From Phycisphaerales bacterium (GTDB lineage Bacteria > Planctomycetota > Phycisphaerae > Phycisphaerales > UBA1924): 64,000 bases of DNA. Of this stretch, positions 42,839 to 52,365 are shown piece after piece. The notes beneath the pieces were generated by a model, which was not told where the DNA came from, made no database searches, and saw only the letters and a program-made list of their open reading frames with translations. The DNA lies in contig JAJDDC010000063.1 in the NCBI GenBank assembly GCA_029260515.1, positions 62,001 to 126,000 on the forward strand, in the 5' to 3' direction. The stretch's first letter is position 1, and each line of letters starts with the position of its first letter. The position numbers and the translations under genes were made by a program.

Positions 42839-43879
42839 ATGAAACAGACCCCACAGGCCGGCGCCATCCGCGATACGAGTGTCGGCGTGCTGACCGTCGC
42901 GCTGACGCTCGCGGGCTGGTCGATCACGCCCCTGTTTATCAAGTACTTTGCCGAGCACATCGACGCGTGGACGAGCAACGGCTGGCGCTACGGCTTTGCC
43001 GCGCTGCTCTGGAGCCCACTGCTCGTCGCGGGCGCCCTGCGGGGCTCGCTGCCCAAGGGGCTCTGGCGGGCCGCCCTGGTCCCCGCGGGCATCAACGCCG
43101 CCGCCCAGGTCTGCTTCACGCTCGCCCACTACGAGATCGGCCCGGGCCTGCTGACGTTCGGCCTGCGTTCACAGATGGTCTTCGTCGCCATCGGCGCGGC
43201 CCTGCTCTTCCCCGCCGAACGCCTCGTGGTCCGCTCGCCCGCGTTCCTCGTCGGCGTCGTTCTGGTGATGCTGGGCACGATCGGGACGATCGCCTTCGGC
43301 GCCACGGACAAGAGCGTGCAGACGGGCTACGCCCTGGGCGTCACCCTCGCGCTCGCCTCGGGCGCCGGCTTCGCCGGCTACGCGCTGGGCGTCCGAAAGT
43401 ACATGCACGACATCCCGACCATGACCGCCTTCGCGGCGATCAGCCTGTACACCTCGATCGCGATGATTGCGCTCATGCTCGTCTTGGGCGACAGCTCGGG
43501 CGCGGGCGCGCTGGACCTGAGCACCCGCCAGTTCGCCGTCCTGCTCTTCTCGAGCGTCGTCGGCATCGCACTCGGGCACGTACTCTACTACATCTCGATC
43601 AAGCGCCTGGGCGTCGCCGTCTCCACCGGCGTCATCCAGCTCCAGCCCGTGTGCGTCGCGGTCCTCTCGTACTTCACGTTCCGCGAGGTGCTCAACATCG
43701 CCCAGTGGTCGAGCGGCGCCCTGGCCATCGTCGGCGCCATGCTCATGCTCTGGGTCCAGCACTCCATCAAGCGCGCCGCCGGCCGCGACCGCGAATACGA
43801 CGAACTGCCCCCCGATCACGTCGCGGCGGCGGCGCTGTGCGAGGACGACCGGGACGCGCCAAGCGACGCGTCTACATAG
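42839..43879 (+). CDS. EamA/DMT-family transporter
   Basis: A 346-residue protein with ten hydrophobic helices in two five-helix EamA halves. The first half starts TLAGWSITPLFIKYFAEHID and the second ALASGAGFAGYALGVRK. QPVCVAVLSYFTFREVL near the end of the second half is the conserved EamA region. A 35-residue acidic tail follows. Members export or import metabolites such as amino acids or nucleotide sugars; the substrate is unknown. The beta-CASP gene follows after 20 bases. Confidence 0.9.
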   Translation: MKQTPQAGAIRDTSVGVLTVALTLAGWSITPLFIKYFAEHIDAWTSNGWRYGFAALLWSPLLVAGALRGSLPKGLWRAALVPAGINAAAQVCFTLAHYEIGPGLLTFGLRSQMVFVAIGAALLFPAERLVVRSPAFLVGVVLVMLGTIGTIAFGATDKSVQTGYALGVTLALASGAGFAGYALGVRKYMHDIPTMTAFAAISLYTSIAMIALMLVLGDSSGAGALDLSTRQFAVLLFSSVVGIALGHVLYYISIKRLGVAVSTGVIQLQPVCVAVLSYFTFREVLNIAQWSSGALAIVGAMLMLWVQHSIKRAAGRDREYDELPPDHVAAAALCEDDRDAPSDAST

Positions 43880-43899
43880 ACTCGTCCAGGGAGACCACC

Positions 43900-45294
43900 A
43901 TGCGAATCCAAGTCCTCGGCGCCGCGGGCGAGGTCACCGGCTCGTGCTACCTCGTCGAGACCTTCAAGGCCCGCGTCCTGGTCGAGTTCGGCCTCCACCA
44001 GGGCGGGGCCCATACCGAGGCCAAGAACCGGCGCATCCCCAAACCCATCGACCCCGCCTCCCTCGACGCGGTCGTCCTGACGCACGCGCACCTGGACCAC
44101 TCCGGGCGCCTGCCCATGCTCCCCAGGGCGGGCTTCGTCGGGCCCGTCTACGCGACGCCCGCGACGATCGAGCTGTGCGACATCCTGCTCCGCGACTCGG
44201 CCTACCTGCAGGAGATGGACGCGCAGCGCACGACCAAGCGCCGCATGCGCCGCGGGCGCGGCCCGGTCAAACCCCTCTACACCACCGCCGACGTCGAGCA
44301 GCTCCTGCCCCGCTTCAAGCACGCCCCCTACGACACGCCCACCCAGGTCGCCCCGGGCATCACCGCCCGGTGGATCGACGCGGGCCACATCCTGGGCTCG
44401 GCCAGCGTCCAGCTCACCATCGAGGACAAGGGCGCCCGCAAGACCGTCGTCTTTTCGGGCGACATCGGGCCCAGGGGCGCCCCCCTGCTCCGAGACCCCA
44501 GGACATTCGACCGGGCCGACCTGGTCCTGCTCGAATCGACCTACGGCGACCGCGACCACCCACCCATCGAGGCGTCGATCGAAAAGCTCGCGCAGATCTG
44601 CAACGACGCGCGCACGCCCGAGGGCAAGGTGCTCATCCCCTCGTTCGCCGTCGGACGCACCCAGCAGCTCGTCTACTTCCTCGGGCGCCTCCGCGACTCG
44701 GGCAAGCTCGACAGTCCCCGCGTCGTCGTGGACTCGCCCATGGCGACCAGCGCGACGGCGCTCTACAAGCGCCACCGCGACCTCTTCGACGACGACTGCT
44801 GGGCCATCATCGACGCCGGCGACGGCTGCCTCGACTTCCCGGGCCTCCGCTTCACCAGGGACGCCAAGGAGTCGATGGCCCTCAACAAGTCGGGCGACGG
44901 CCTCGTTGTCATCTCCGCCGCCGGTATGTGCACAGGCGGGCGGATCCTCCACCACCTCAAGCACGGGCTGTGGCGCGAAGAGACACACATTGTCTTCGTC
45001 GGCTACCAGGCCGAGGGCACGCTGGGGCGGCGCCTCGTCGAGGGCGCCAAGTCCGTCCGCGTCATGGGCGAGCCCATCCGCGTCCGCGCCCAGGTCCACA
45101 CCCTCAACGGCTTCTCCGCCCACGCGGGCCAGACCGAGCTCGTCGAGTGGCTCGCGACCCTCCGCGACTCGGGCCCACGCGTCCTGCTCACCCACGGCGA
45201 GGACCCGCAGCGCGAGGCCCTGAGCGCCAAGATCGATGAGCAACTCATGCTCAAGGCCGAGCTGCCCGAATGGGGACACACCGTCGAACTCTGA
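43900..45294 (+). CDS. Beta-CASP metallo-beta-lactamase-fold ribonuclease (CPSF/Ysh1-like)
   Basis: A 464-residue protein, start at 43900 with GGGAG upstream. The metal motif THAHLDHSG (61-69: H62, H64, D66, H67) is followed by GHILGSASVQL, FSGDIGPRGAPLL and ESTYGDRDH. The beta-CASP part has IPSFAVGRTQQLVYFL, SAAGMCTGGRILHHL and the C-terminal motif LNGFSAHAGQTELVEW with the last His. Proteins of this class process or degrade RNA in bacteria and archaea. The specific target here is unknown. Confidence 0.93.
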   Translation: MRIQVLGAAGEVTGSCYLVETFKARVLVEFGLHQGGAHTEAKNRRIPKPIDPASLDAVVLTHAHLDHSGRLPMLPRAGFVGPVYATPATIELCDILLRDSAYLQEMDAQRTTKRRMRRGRGPVKPLYTTADVEQLLPRFKHAPYDTPTQVAPGITARWIDAGHILGSASVQLTIEDKGARKTVVFSGDIGPRGAPLLRDPRTFDRADLVLLESTYGDRDHPPIEASIEKLAQICNDARTPEGKVLIPSFAVGRTQQLVYFLGRLRDSGKLDSPRVVVDSPMATSATALYKRHRDLFDDDCWAIIDAGDGCLDFPGLRFTRDAKESMALNKSGDGLVVISAAGMCTGGRILHHLKHGLWREETHIVFVGYQAEGTLGRRLVEGAKSVRVMGEPIRVRAQVHTLNGFSAHAGQTELVEWLATLRDSGPRVLLTHGEDPQREALSAKIDEQLMLKAELPEWGHTVEL

Positions 45295-45312
45295 CGCAGC
45301 ACATAGCCCGGC

Positions 45313-47586
45313 TTACCCCCCCGATTGCAGCGCCTCGATCGCACGCTCGAGCACCTCGTCGTGCCCCGCGGCGATCCCCTCAACCGTGGGCTCGACGGCG
45401 ATCGTCGGCTCCACGCCCACGCCCTGGTGTACCGTCTGTCCGTCGTGCTTGACCACGCGCATCCCCGTCCAGCTCAGGCTCCACCCGCCCGAGAGTGAGA
45501 CCCGGTTGACGTTCCCGTTGGTCCCTGCGGTCCGCGAGCCGACGATCTCGCCCAGCCCGTACGCCTCGACGATCGCCATGCAGCTCTCGGCGTACGACAG
45601 CGCCCGCTCGTCGGTCAGCCAGGCGACGCGCCCCTCGATCCGAGGCGCAAGGGGCTCCATGTCCCACCGCCCCTCCTCCACGTACTCCACCCCCCGCTGA
45701 TCGGGCGCCGTGTAGACCGGGATTTGCCAGATCGCCGACCGCCCGGGCGAGGCGAGGCAATGCTGGATCATCGTGCTCGCCGCCGACCCCGGGTACCCGC
45801 GCACGTCGATGATCACGCCCTCGGCCTCGACCAGCGCCCCGAGCAGCGGCTCGATGTCCTCCCACGCGACGCCGCCCGCCAGATCGACGTACACGATCCC
45901 GGGCGCGACCTCCTCGCCCTGCGCGGGGCGTGCCTCCTTGAGCGCGAACCAGTTCTGGATCCCGATCCGCCGGACCACGACCTGCTCGCGCCCCCCCTCG
46001 CGCCGGATCTCGAGCGCGGACTCGCTGTTCTTGCCCATCGTCGAGATCGTGAGGACCGACCGCTCGCGCCCGAACGCGTCGGTCGAGGCGCCCGTCCGGG
46101 CCAGGACACGCCCCCCGATCTCGTCGATCCTCTCGCCGTCGAGCACGAGCACGACGTCGCCCGCGAGCACGCCCGAACCGGGCGCCGCGGCGACCACGAC
46201 CAGCTCGCCGTCGATCCATCTCGACTTGAAGGGCAGCGCGCTCGTGCCCCGCCTCCCGCCGACGAGCCACATGTGCCCGTCCTCGGCGCGGGCGAGCATC
46301 TCCGACAACACGGCGTGGAACGCGACGTCGTCCGCGCTCGATGCCGCCGCAGCGAGCGTCCCGCCCAGCTGGCCCGCCCAGTCGCGCGTGCCGACCACAT
46401 CCCAGTAGGGATAAAAGTGCTGGAAAATGTTCCACGCGCGCACGACCGCCGCAAGCCTCGACGCCCGATCGTTCGTCGAAGGGCGCCACCCCTCGGGGCG
46501 GCCCGCGAGCCAATCGGGCTCCGCGCCCGTCGGCCCGGGCAGCGCCACGCCGTCGCCGGCCCACAACACGTGCGGCACACGCGCCCACACGCCCCCGCCC
46601 AGCTCCATCACCGTCTCGAACGGGGGAGCCTCCAGGCGCCGATCCTGCGAACCGACGCGCTCGAATACACGCTGTGTCGAGTACACGTAGCTCGAGGGCG
46701 TCCCGGCGTAGTCCGAGCCCACGCCCCGGTTGACGATCCCGACCAGCTCGCCGGTCTCCTCGAGCCCGATCCGAGCCGGCGCGTCGCCCTCGTCGCCCGC
46801 CCAGACCTGCACCGACGGCGCCAGCCACGCCATAAGGCGGGCCAGCTCCGCGGCCAGCGCCGGCGCGTCCGCCTCGTCCTCGACCTCACGCAGCACGTGC
46901 ACCTCGACCAGATCCCAATCGGCGCCGACGACCCCCTCCGATGGGTGGAACCAGCGCACAGCGCCGAGCAGACGGCCCGCGGCGACCACGTTCTCCAGCC
47001 CCCGCCCCGCTAGGGGCGCAGGCCCCTCGTTGGCGTCCTCCATACTCTCGCGCTCAAGGATCCGCACGTCGTCGATGTACGCGGCGCTGCCGGGCATCGC
47101 GATCAGCCCGAAGCTGATCGACGTGGCGTCGTCGTCCGCACGCCCGAGTATGGAGACCTCCTCCCACCGGTCGGACGTCACGATCCGGTCGCCCATGTTG
47201 TCGAAGAAGCCCGGCTGACCGCTCGCCCGGTCGATGCGGCACCAGAGCCGCGCCCCGCACCCCTCGCCGCCCTCGACGCGCACGCGGGCGCGAATCTCGA
47301 ACCAATGCCCCCCGAACCCGCCCGCGTCCAGCGACTGCATCATCGCGCCCACCGAGGGGGTCCCGCCCGATTGGGTCAGCCGGCACGCCCGCCCGCCGCC
47401 CGAGTCTTCGACGATCGTCGCCTCCCACCCCCGATCCGCGTACGCCGAGGGCACCGCCCACCCGCTCGGCGTCGAGCCGATCTCGCCCGACTCGAACCCA
47501 GGGTTGGTCGGCGTCGGCCCGGCCGCGGCCAGACTGGCGGCAAGACATGCGGCCGAGAGCATCCCGAATAGCGTGCGCAGAATCAT
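45313..47586 (-). CDS. S41-family peptidase with N-terminal carbohydrate-binding-like domain
   Basis: A 757-residue secreted protein, start at 47586 with AAGGA upstream; the longer open frame beyond it is a shadow of proB and proA. The signal peptide ends near SLAAAG. Residues 25-180 form a jelly-roll-like domain (NPGFESGEIGSTPSGW, AYIDDVRI). A middle region (about 200-430) has AWNIFQHFYPYWD, typical of this S41 subgroup. A PDZ-like segment (490-590) precedes the core: GVIIDVRGYPGSAAST and LTDERALSYAESCMA with the presumed Ser nucleophile, then SRTAGTNGNVN. It is unrelated in layout to the 21.7-25.6 kb trio. Confidence 0.88.
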   Translation of the reverse strand: MILRTLFGMLSAACLAASLAAAGPTPTNPGFESGEIGSTPSGWAVPSAYADRGWEATIVEDSGGGRACRLTQSGGTPSVGAMMQSLDAGGFGGHWFEIRARVRVEGGEGCGARLWCRIDRASGQPGFFDNMGDRIVTSDRWEEVSILGRADDDATSISFGLIAMPGSAAYIDDVRILERESMEDANEGPAPLAGRGLENVVAAGRLLGAVRWFHPSEGVVGADWDLVEVHVLREVEDEADAPALAAELARLMAWLAPSVQVWAGDEGDAPARIGLEETGELVGIVNRGVGSDYAGTPSSYVYSTQRVFERVGSQDRRLEAPPFETVMELGGGVWARVPHVLWAGDGVALPGPTGAEPDWLAGRPEGWRPSTNDRASRLAAVVRAWNIFQHFYPYWDVVGTRDWAGQLGGTLAAAASSADDVAFHAVLSEMLARAEDGHMWLVGGRRGTSALPFKSRWIDGELVVVAAAPGSGVLAGDVVLVLDGERIDEIGGRVLARTGASTDAFGRERSVLTISTMGKNSESALEIRREGGREQVVVRRIGIQNWFALKEARPAQGEEVAPGIVYVDLAGGVAWEDIEPLLGALVEAEGVIIDVRGYPGSAASTMIQHCLASPGRSAIWQIPVYTAPDQRGVEYVEEGRWDMEPLAPRIEGRVAWLTDERALSYAESCMAIVEAYGLGEIVGSRTAGTNGNVNRVSLSGGWSLSWTGMRVVKHDGQTVHQGVGVEPTIAVEPTVEGIAAGHDEVLERAIEALQSGG

Positions 47587-47751
47587 CGCGTTGCGTCCTT
47601 TCACCGGGCCCTCCCCGCCGGGCGGGGCCTCGGGGGCACTGTACCGCCGATTGTTCGCATAATCACGTATTCCGTGATCTATGCCCGCCCGCGCCCAGGG
47701 GCGTCGCACGCCCCACGCTCCCCCCGCCCCCGTCGGCGTCAACAATCGCCC

Positions 47752-48870
47752 ATGACCCGCCAGGCGCCAACCCGGATCGTTGTGAAGGTCGGCTCGGGCG
47801 TCGTCGCGCCGGGCGGGCGACTCGATCTGGACGCCGTCGGGGGCATCGCACGCGAGATCGCCGCGGCCCGCGACCGTGGATGCCTGGTCGTGCTCGTCTC
47901 CTCCGGCGCCGTCGCCGCGGGTTTCCGCGATCTGGGGCTGGGCGCGATGCCCGCCTCGATCCGCGAGAAGCAGGCCGCCGCCGCCGTCGGCCAGCCCCGC
48001 CTGCTCGCCGCCTACGCCGACGCCCTGCGCGCGCACACGCTCGTCCCCGCCCAGGTCCTGCTGACAGCAGACGACTTCGACAACCGCCAGCGTTTCCTCA
48101 ACGCCCGGCACACGATCGAGACGCTGCTCGGGCACGCCCTGGTCCCGATCATCAACGAGAACGACTCGGTCGCCTTCGATGAGATCCGCCTGGGCGACAA
48201 CGACCGCCTGAGCGCCCTGGTCGCCAGCGCGATCGGCGCCGATCTGCTCGTGCTTCTCTCGGTCGCGCCGGGCGTGATCGACAAGACAACCGGGAAGGTC
48301 ATCGCCGAGTTCACCGATACCGACGCCGCACGCGCGCACATCGACGTGTCCAAGAGCGACACCGGCGTGGGCGGCATGGCCACCAAGCTCGACGCCGCCG
48401 ACATCGCCCTCGAGCATGCCGTCCCGGTCGTCATCGCGCCCGGACGCCCCGAGGGCGGCGCCGACCCGCTCGCGCCAATTCTGGATGGAGAGGCGGTCGG
48501 CACGCGCTTCCCGGTCCCCGTCGACAAGCGCGGGCCCGGCGCTCGCAAATCCTGGATCGCGTTTTCGACCCAGACCAGGGGCGCCATCATCATCGACGAC
48601 GGCGCCGCCCGGGCGCTGCGCGACAAGGGCGCCAGCCTCCTGCCCAAGGGCATCGTGAGCGTCGAGGGCCGATTCGACGTCGGCGCCCCGGTCGAGATCA
48701 GGACCAACGACGGCGCCCTCGTCGCCCGCGGCCTGACGACCTACGCCTCGCACGAACTCGAGCGTGTAAAGGGCAGTCGATCCGACGAGATCGAGGGCGT
48801 GCTCGGGTACGCCTACGCGCCCGAGGTCGTCCACCGCGACGACATGCACGTGCCGGGAGACACCGCGTGA
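47752..48870 (+). CDS. proB: Glutamate 5-kinase
   Basis: A 372-residue enzyme for the first step of proline synthesis, ATP-dependent phosphorylation of glutamate. The amino-acid kinase domain (1-260) shows VVKVGSGVV, VSSGAVAAGF, INENDSVAFDEI, FGDN-like LGDNDRLSALVAS and SDTGVGGMATKLDAA. A PUA domain follows (about 280-362: GAIIIDDGAARALRDKGASL). The stop overlaps the proA start (GTGA), so proline synthesis genes are translationally coupled. Confidence 0.97.
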   Translation: MTRQAPTRIVVKVGSGVVAPGGRLDLDAVGGIAREIAAARDRGCLVVLVSSGAVAAGFRDLGLGAMPASIREKQAAAAVGQPRLLAAYADALRAHTLVPAQVLLTADDFDNRQRFLNARHTIETLLGHALVPIINENDSVAFDEIRLGDNDRLSALVASAIGADLLVLLSVAPGVIDKTTGKVIAEFTDTDAARAHIDVSKSDTGVGGMATKLDAADIALEHAVPVVIAPGRPEGGADPLAPILDGEAVGTRFPVPVDKRGPGARKSWIAFSTQTRGAIIIDDGAARALRDKGASLLPKGIVSVEGRFDVGAPVEIRTNDGALVARGLTTYASHELERVKGSRSDEIEGVLGYAYAPEVVHRDDMHVPGDTA

Positions 48871-50123
48871 GCCAGACCAACACACCCATCGAGCAGCTGG
48901 CGGCGCGCGCGCGGGAGGCGTCGGTGCTCGTCGCGGGGCTGACGACCGACACCAAGAACGCCGTGCTCCTGGATCTGGCCGACCGGATCGAGTCGCGGGC
49001 GGCGGACATCTTCGCCGCCAACACGAAGGACATGGACGCCGCCCGGGCCTCGGGCGTGCCCACGCCCAAGCTCCGGCGATTGGAGCTGACCGCGGATTCG
49101 GTCGCGCAGCTCGCGGCGGGCGTCCGCCAGGTCGCGTCGCTCGACGACCCCGTCGGCCAGACCACCCGGGCCTACGACGTCCCCTCGGGCCTGCACGTCG
49201 AGAAGGTCCGCACGCCACTGGGCGTCATCGCGATGATCTACGAGGCCCGCCCGGGCGTGACGATCGACGCCTTCGCGCTGTGTTTCAAGGCCGGCAACGC
49301 GTGCATCTTGAAAGGCGGCCGTGAGGCGAACGAGTCCAACCAACTCCTCGCGACGATCGCCAAGGACGCCCTACGTGCGCACGCCGCCCCGGAGGACGCG
49401 ATCACCGCGATGACCTCGTCCGACCGCGATGAGCTCCGCCGCATGCTCACGCTCAGCGAGGACATCAACCTCGTGATCCCGCGAGGCGGCGAGGCGTTGA
49501 TCCGCTTCGTCCACGAGCACAGCCGCATCCCGACCATCCAGCATTTCCAGGGCGTCTGCCACATCTACGTGGACAAGACCGCGGATCTGGACCGGGCGAT
49601 GGACATCGTCGCGACCGCCAAGACCAGCGCCCCCGCGACGTGCAACGCGGCCGAGTGCGTGCTCATCCACGAGGATATCTCCGGGGCGTGGACGCCCCGG
49701 CTCGCGGAACGCTTGGCCCGCGACGGCGTAGAGCTCCGGGGCGATGAACAAGTGTGCGCACTTGCCCCGGGCGCGACGCCAGCGACCGACGACGACTGGG
49801 GCCGCGAGTACCTCGACCTCATCCTCGCGGCCAGGGTTGTCGCCTCCTTGGACGACGCGATCGCGCACATCGAGCGGTACTCGTCGGACCACACCGAGGC
49901 GATCCTGACGCGGGACCAGGCGACCGCCGACGAGTTCTGCCGGCGTGTGCGATCGAGCTGCGTGCTGGTCAACGCCTCGACGCGTTTCAACGACGGCTTC
50001 CAGCTGGGCCTGGGCGCCGAGATCGGCATCTCCACGAGCAAGATCCACGCCTACGGCCCGATGGGCCTCGAGGGCCTGACGATCGAGCGGTTCGTGGTGC
50101 GGGGGAGCGGGCAGACGCGCTGA
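48867..50123 (+). CDS. proA: Glutamate-5-semialdehyde dehydrogenase
   Basis: A 418-residue enzyme that reduces glutamyl-5-phosphate with NADPH in proline synthesis. Motifs: LGVIAMIYEARPGVTIDAF, CILKGGREANESN, LVIPRGGEALIRFV, and the catalytic Cys in SAPATCNAAECVLIH. The C-terminal HTEAILTRD and NASTRFNDGFQLGLGAEIGI blocks are complete. It overlaps proB by 4 bases. Confidence 0.97.
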   Translation: MSQTNTPIEQLAARAREASVLVAGLTTDTKNAVLLDLADRIESRAADIFAANTKDMDAARASGVPTPKLRRLELTADSVAQLAAGVRQVASLDDPVGQTTRAYDVPSGLHVEKVRTPLGVIAMIYEARPGVTIDAFALCFKAGNACILKGGREANESNQLLATIAKDALRAHAAPEDAITAMTSSDRDELRRMLTLSEDINLVIPRGGEALIRFVHEHSRIPTIQHFQGVCHIYVDKTADLDRAMDIVATAKTSAPATCNAAECVLIHEDISGAWTPRLAERLARDGVELRGDEQVCALAPGATPATDDDWGREYLDLILAARVVASLDDAIAHIERYSSDHTEAILTRDQATADEFCRRVRSSCVLVNASTRFNDGFQLGLGAEIGISTSKIHAYGPMGLEGLTIERFVVRGSGQTR

Positions 50124-50127
50124 GGAA

Positions 50128-50886
50128 TCACGGCGGTGAAAGCGGTTTCTGTATCGTCGTCCGTACCCGGCAGCCGCATTCCGGACAGGGTGCGGTGCAT
50201 GAGATGCCGGTTCGGTCGTACATACAGTCTGGGCATCGCCCGTTCTGAAGAAATGGCAATTCGCGTGCGCGACACCACGCCCAAGCCAAGCCGATAGCAA
50301 GCATCTCCCAGTTCCAAATGACCACGGCGACCGTGGACCAACTTGCCTGCATCGTGTCGCCCCAACCAAGCGATTCGGAGTTCTCGTCAATCAACCACGC
50401 GCCTGTCCACGCTGGGATGAGCGCAGGGATTGCTGCGATAGCCAAAGGTGTCGATCGTGCGGCGATCGCCATGAAAGCGGTACACACCGCAGCGTGCAAC
50501 GTTCCGAATAAGCCGCCACACGGCAATACGAGGATGCTCCCCCAAATCGGGAAGCCTGCCCCACACACGGCCGTCCATGCCCATCTCCGTCGAGCTTGGC
50601 GCGGTGTGTGTCGATGCGCGCGGATAACTGTCCATGGGATTGCGAGGGTGAAGAGCACGCCGCCAGCGAGGCAGGGACCAACAATCATTACTGCGTCATC
50701 GACCCACATATACGCCGATGTACCTTGAGCAGGTCTCGAGTAGTCCCAGTACGCAAAGGTACCGACGAACGCAAGCCCAAGCCAAAACACAGCAAGCGGT
50801 ATCAAGATATCGAAGAACGAACCAAACTCAGCTGGGTCACGTTCGTCCAAGGTCTCAATCTCCTGACACACGCCATCTCTTCCCAT
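50128..50886 (-). CDS. Membrane protein with C-terminal zinc ribbon
   Basis: A 252-residue protein with about five or six hydrophobic helices between residues 25 and 205 and a short cytoplasmic C-terminus. That end carries CPDCMYDRTGISCTAPCPEC, a double CxxC zinc ribbon. The same CPxCxYDLxG...CPECG pattern ends many uncharacterised planctomycete membrane proteins. The function is unknown. The start overlaps the end of mqnE by 32 bases on the same strand. Confidence 0.75.
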   Translation of the reverse strand: MGRDGVCQEIETLDERDPAEFGSFFDILIPLAVFWLGLAFVGTFAYWDYSRPAQGTSAYMWVDDAVMIVGPCLAGGVLFTLAIPWTVIRAHRHTPRQARRRWAWTAVCGAGFPIWGSILVLPCGGLFGTLHAAVCTAFMAIAARSTPLAIAAIPALIPAWTGAWLIDENSESLGWGDTMQASWSTVAVVIWNWEMLAIGLAWAWCRARELPFLQNGRCPDCMYDRTGISCTAPCPECGCRVRTTIQKPLSPP

Positions 50887-52180
50887 CCCGCTTCACCCGT
50901 CGATACAACGTGTCCCGCTCGACCGGCTCGAAGCCCGCCTCGCGGATGGCGCGTTGGAGGTCGAGGACGGTGGTCTCCTGGTGTGTGGAGGCGCCGCCGA
51001 CCTTGGTGATGTCGTACCAGACGACGGTGCCGTCGATGTCGTCGGCGCCGCACTGGAGCATGTGCTGGGCCATCGAGAGCGTCTGCATGATCCAGAACGC
51101 CTTGACGTGCGGGAAGTTGTCGAGCATGAGGCGGGCGATGGCGAGTGTGCGGAGGTTTTCCAGACCGCTCGGGCCGTAGAGGTGTTCGAGTTCTGAGCCG
51201 TCGGGGAAGAAGGGGAGGGGGATTATGGTCTGGAAGTAGCCGCCGCGGTCGGCCATGTTCGGCGTCGGTTGCTCGACGCCGTCGCGCGTGAGCGTGATCG
51301 GCGGGGCGGCGATCCCCTCGGTCGCGGCGAGGCCCTTCTCCACGAACGCGCCCGGGTCGCCCTCGTAGCCGAGGCGGGCGAGGGCGCCGTCCTGGGCGCG
51401 GCGGAGGATCTCCATGTGCACGAGCCGCTCGCGGCGTTGGTCGATGTGCCCGTACAAAATCGTCGCGTTGGTGTTCAGACCCAGCTCGTGCGCAACAAGG
51501 TGGACGTCGAGCCACTCGTCCGAGCGGATCTTGCCCTTGTGCGTCTCGTCGTGCACGCGGTCGTCGAACACCTCGGCGCCGCCGCCGGGCAGTGACCCCA
51601 GCCCGGCCTCCTTCAACTCCTGCAACACCCAGCGGATGCCCGCCTGCCTGTCGGACTTCTTGTACTTCTTGGCGATCTTCGCCAGGTGCACGACCTCGAC
51701 AGCGGTGAACGCCTTGATGTGCAGCGGCACGCCCGCGACCTCGGCGATGCGCCGAATGGTCCGCAGCATCTCCGGGTAGTAGCTCCAGGGCAGGTAGGGC
51801 TGGAGGCCGCCGACGATGTGCATCTCCGTGGCGCCGCACTCGACCGCCTTGCGGGCCTCATTCGCGACCGACTCCATGTCGTGCGTGTACGCGCCCTCGT
51901 CGTTCTTCTTGCGGTAGAACTCGCAGAACTTGCACGACAGGGCGCACACGTTCGAGTAGTTGAAGTGGCGGTTGACGTTGTAGTACGCGACGTCGGCGTG
52001 CAGGCGCCGACGCACCGCGTCGGCGATCTCGCACACGCCCCAGACGTCTGGCGATTCGTAGAGCGTCATCCCCTCGTCGAGGCTCAGGCGCCCGCCGGCC
52101 AGGGCCTTCTCGCGGATCGGCGCGAGGCGCGGGTCCACTCCGGGGATGGTCTGGTCGGGGTGAGTTGTTGGCGTCGGCAT
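50855..52180 (-). CDS. mqnE: Aminodeoxyfutalosine synthase
   Basis: A 441-residue radical-SAM enzyme; the start at 52180 has a perfect GGAGGACGG site. The SAM cluster Cys are C79, C83 and C86 in NVCALSCKFCEF. Downstream blocks are GGLQPYLPWSYYPEML, HIKAFTAVEV and SLPGGGAEVFDD, closer to MqnE than to MqnC. MqnE adds the adenosyl radical to 3-(1-carboxyvinyloxy)benzoate in the futalosine route to menaquinone. Other mqn genes are not in the window. It is somewhat longer than typical MqnE. Confidence 0.93.
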   Translation of the reverse strand: MPTPTTHPDQTIPGVDPRLAPIREKALAGGRLSLDEGMTLYESPDVWGVCEIADAVRRRLHADVAYYNVNRHFNYSNVCALSCKFCEFYRKKNDEGAYTHDMESVANEARKAVECGATEMHIVGGLQPYLPWSYYPEMLRTIRRIAEVAGVPLHIKAFTAVEVVHLAKIAKKYKKSDRQAGIRWVLQELKEAGLGSLPGGGAEVFDDRVHDETHKGKIRSDEWLDVHLVAHELGLNTNATILYGHIDQRRERLVHMEILRRAQDGALARLGYEGDPGAFVEKGLAATEGIAAPPITLTRDGVEQPTPNMADRGGYFQTIIPLPFFPDGSELEHLYGPSGLENLRTLAIARLMLDNFPHVKAFWIMQTLSMAQHMLQCGADDIDGTVVWYDITKVGGASTHQETTVLDLQRAIREAGFEPVERDTLYRRVKRDGKRWRVSGD

Positions 52181-52365
52181 CCGTCCTCCGGCAACTTTCA
52201 ATGATTCTTGAAAGTATTGCCGCCCACGCCCCCGGCGTCCACCGGAGCGGAGGCGGGGATCGGTGGGACCCGCTGGCGCATCGTGGGGCGGGCCGAGTCG
52301 TGCCGGGCGTATCCTCGCCGCCCTTGGCCACCACCCGCGACAGACCCCGGCGCTTCCCCATCGCG

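Noticed and set aside
47587..49218. Upstream extension of the S41/PDZ protease frame by 544 codons
   Set aside because: It runs antisense through proB and proA, has no signal peptide at its start, and a good start with signal peptide exists at 47586.
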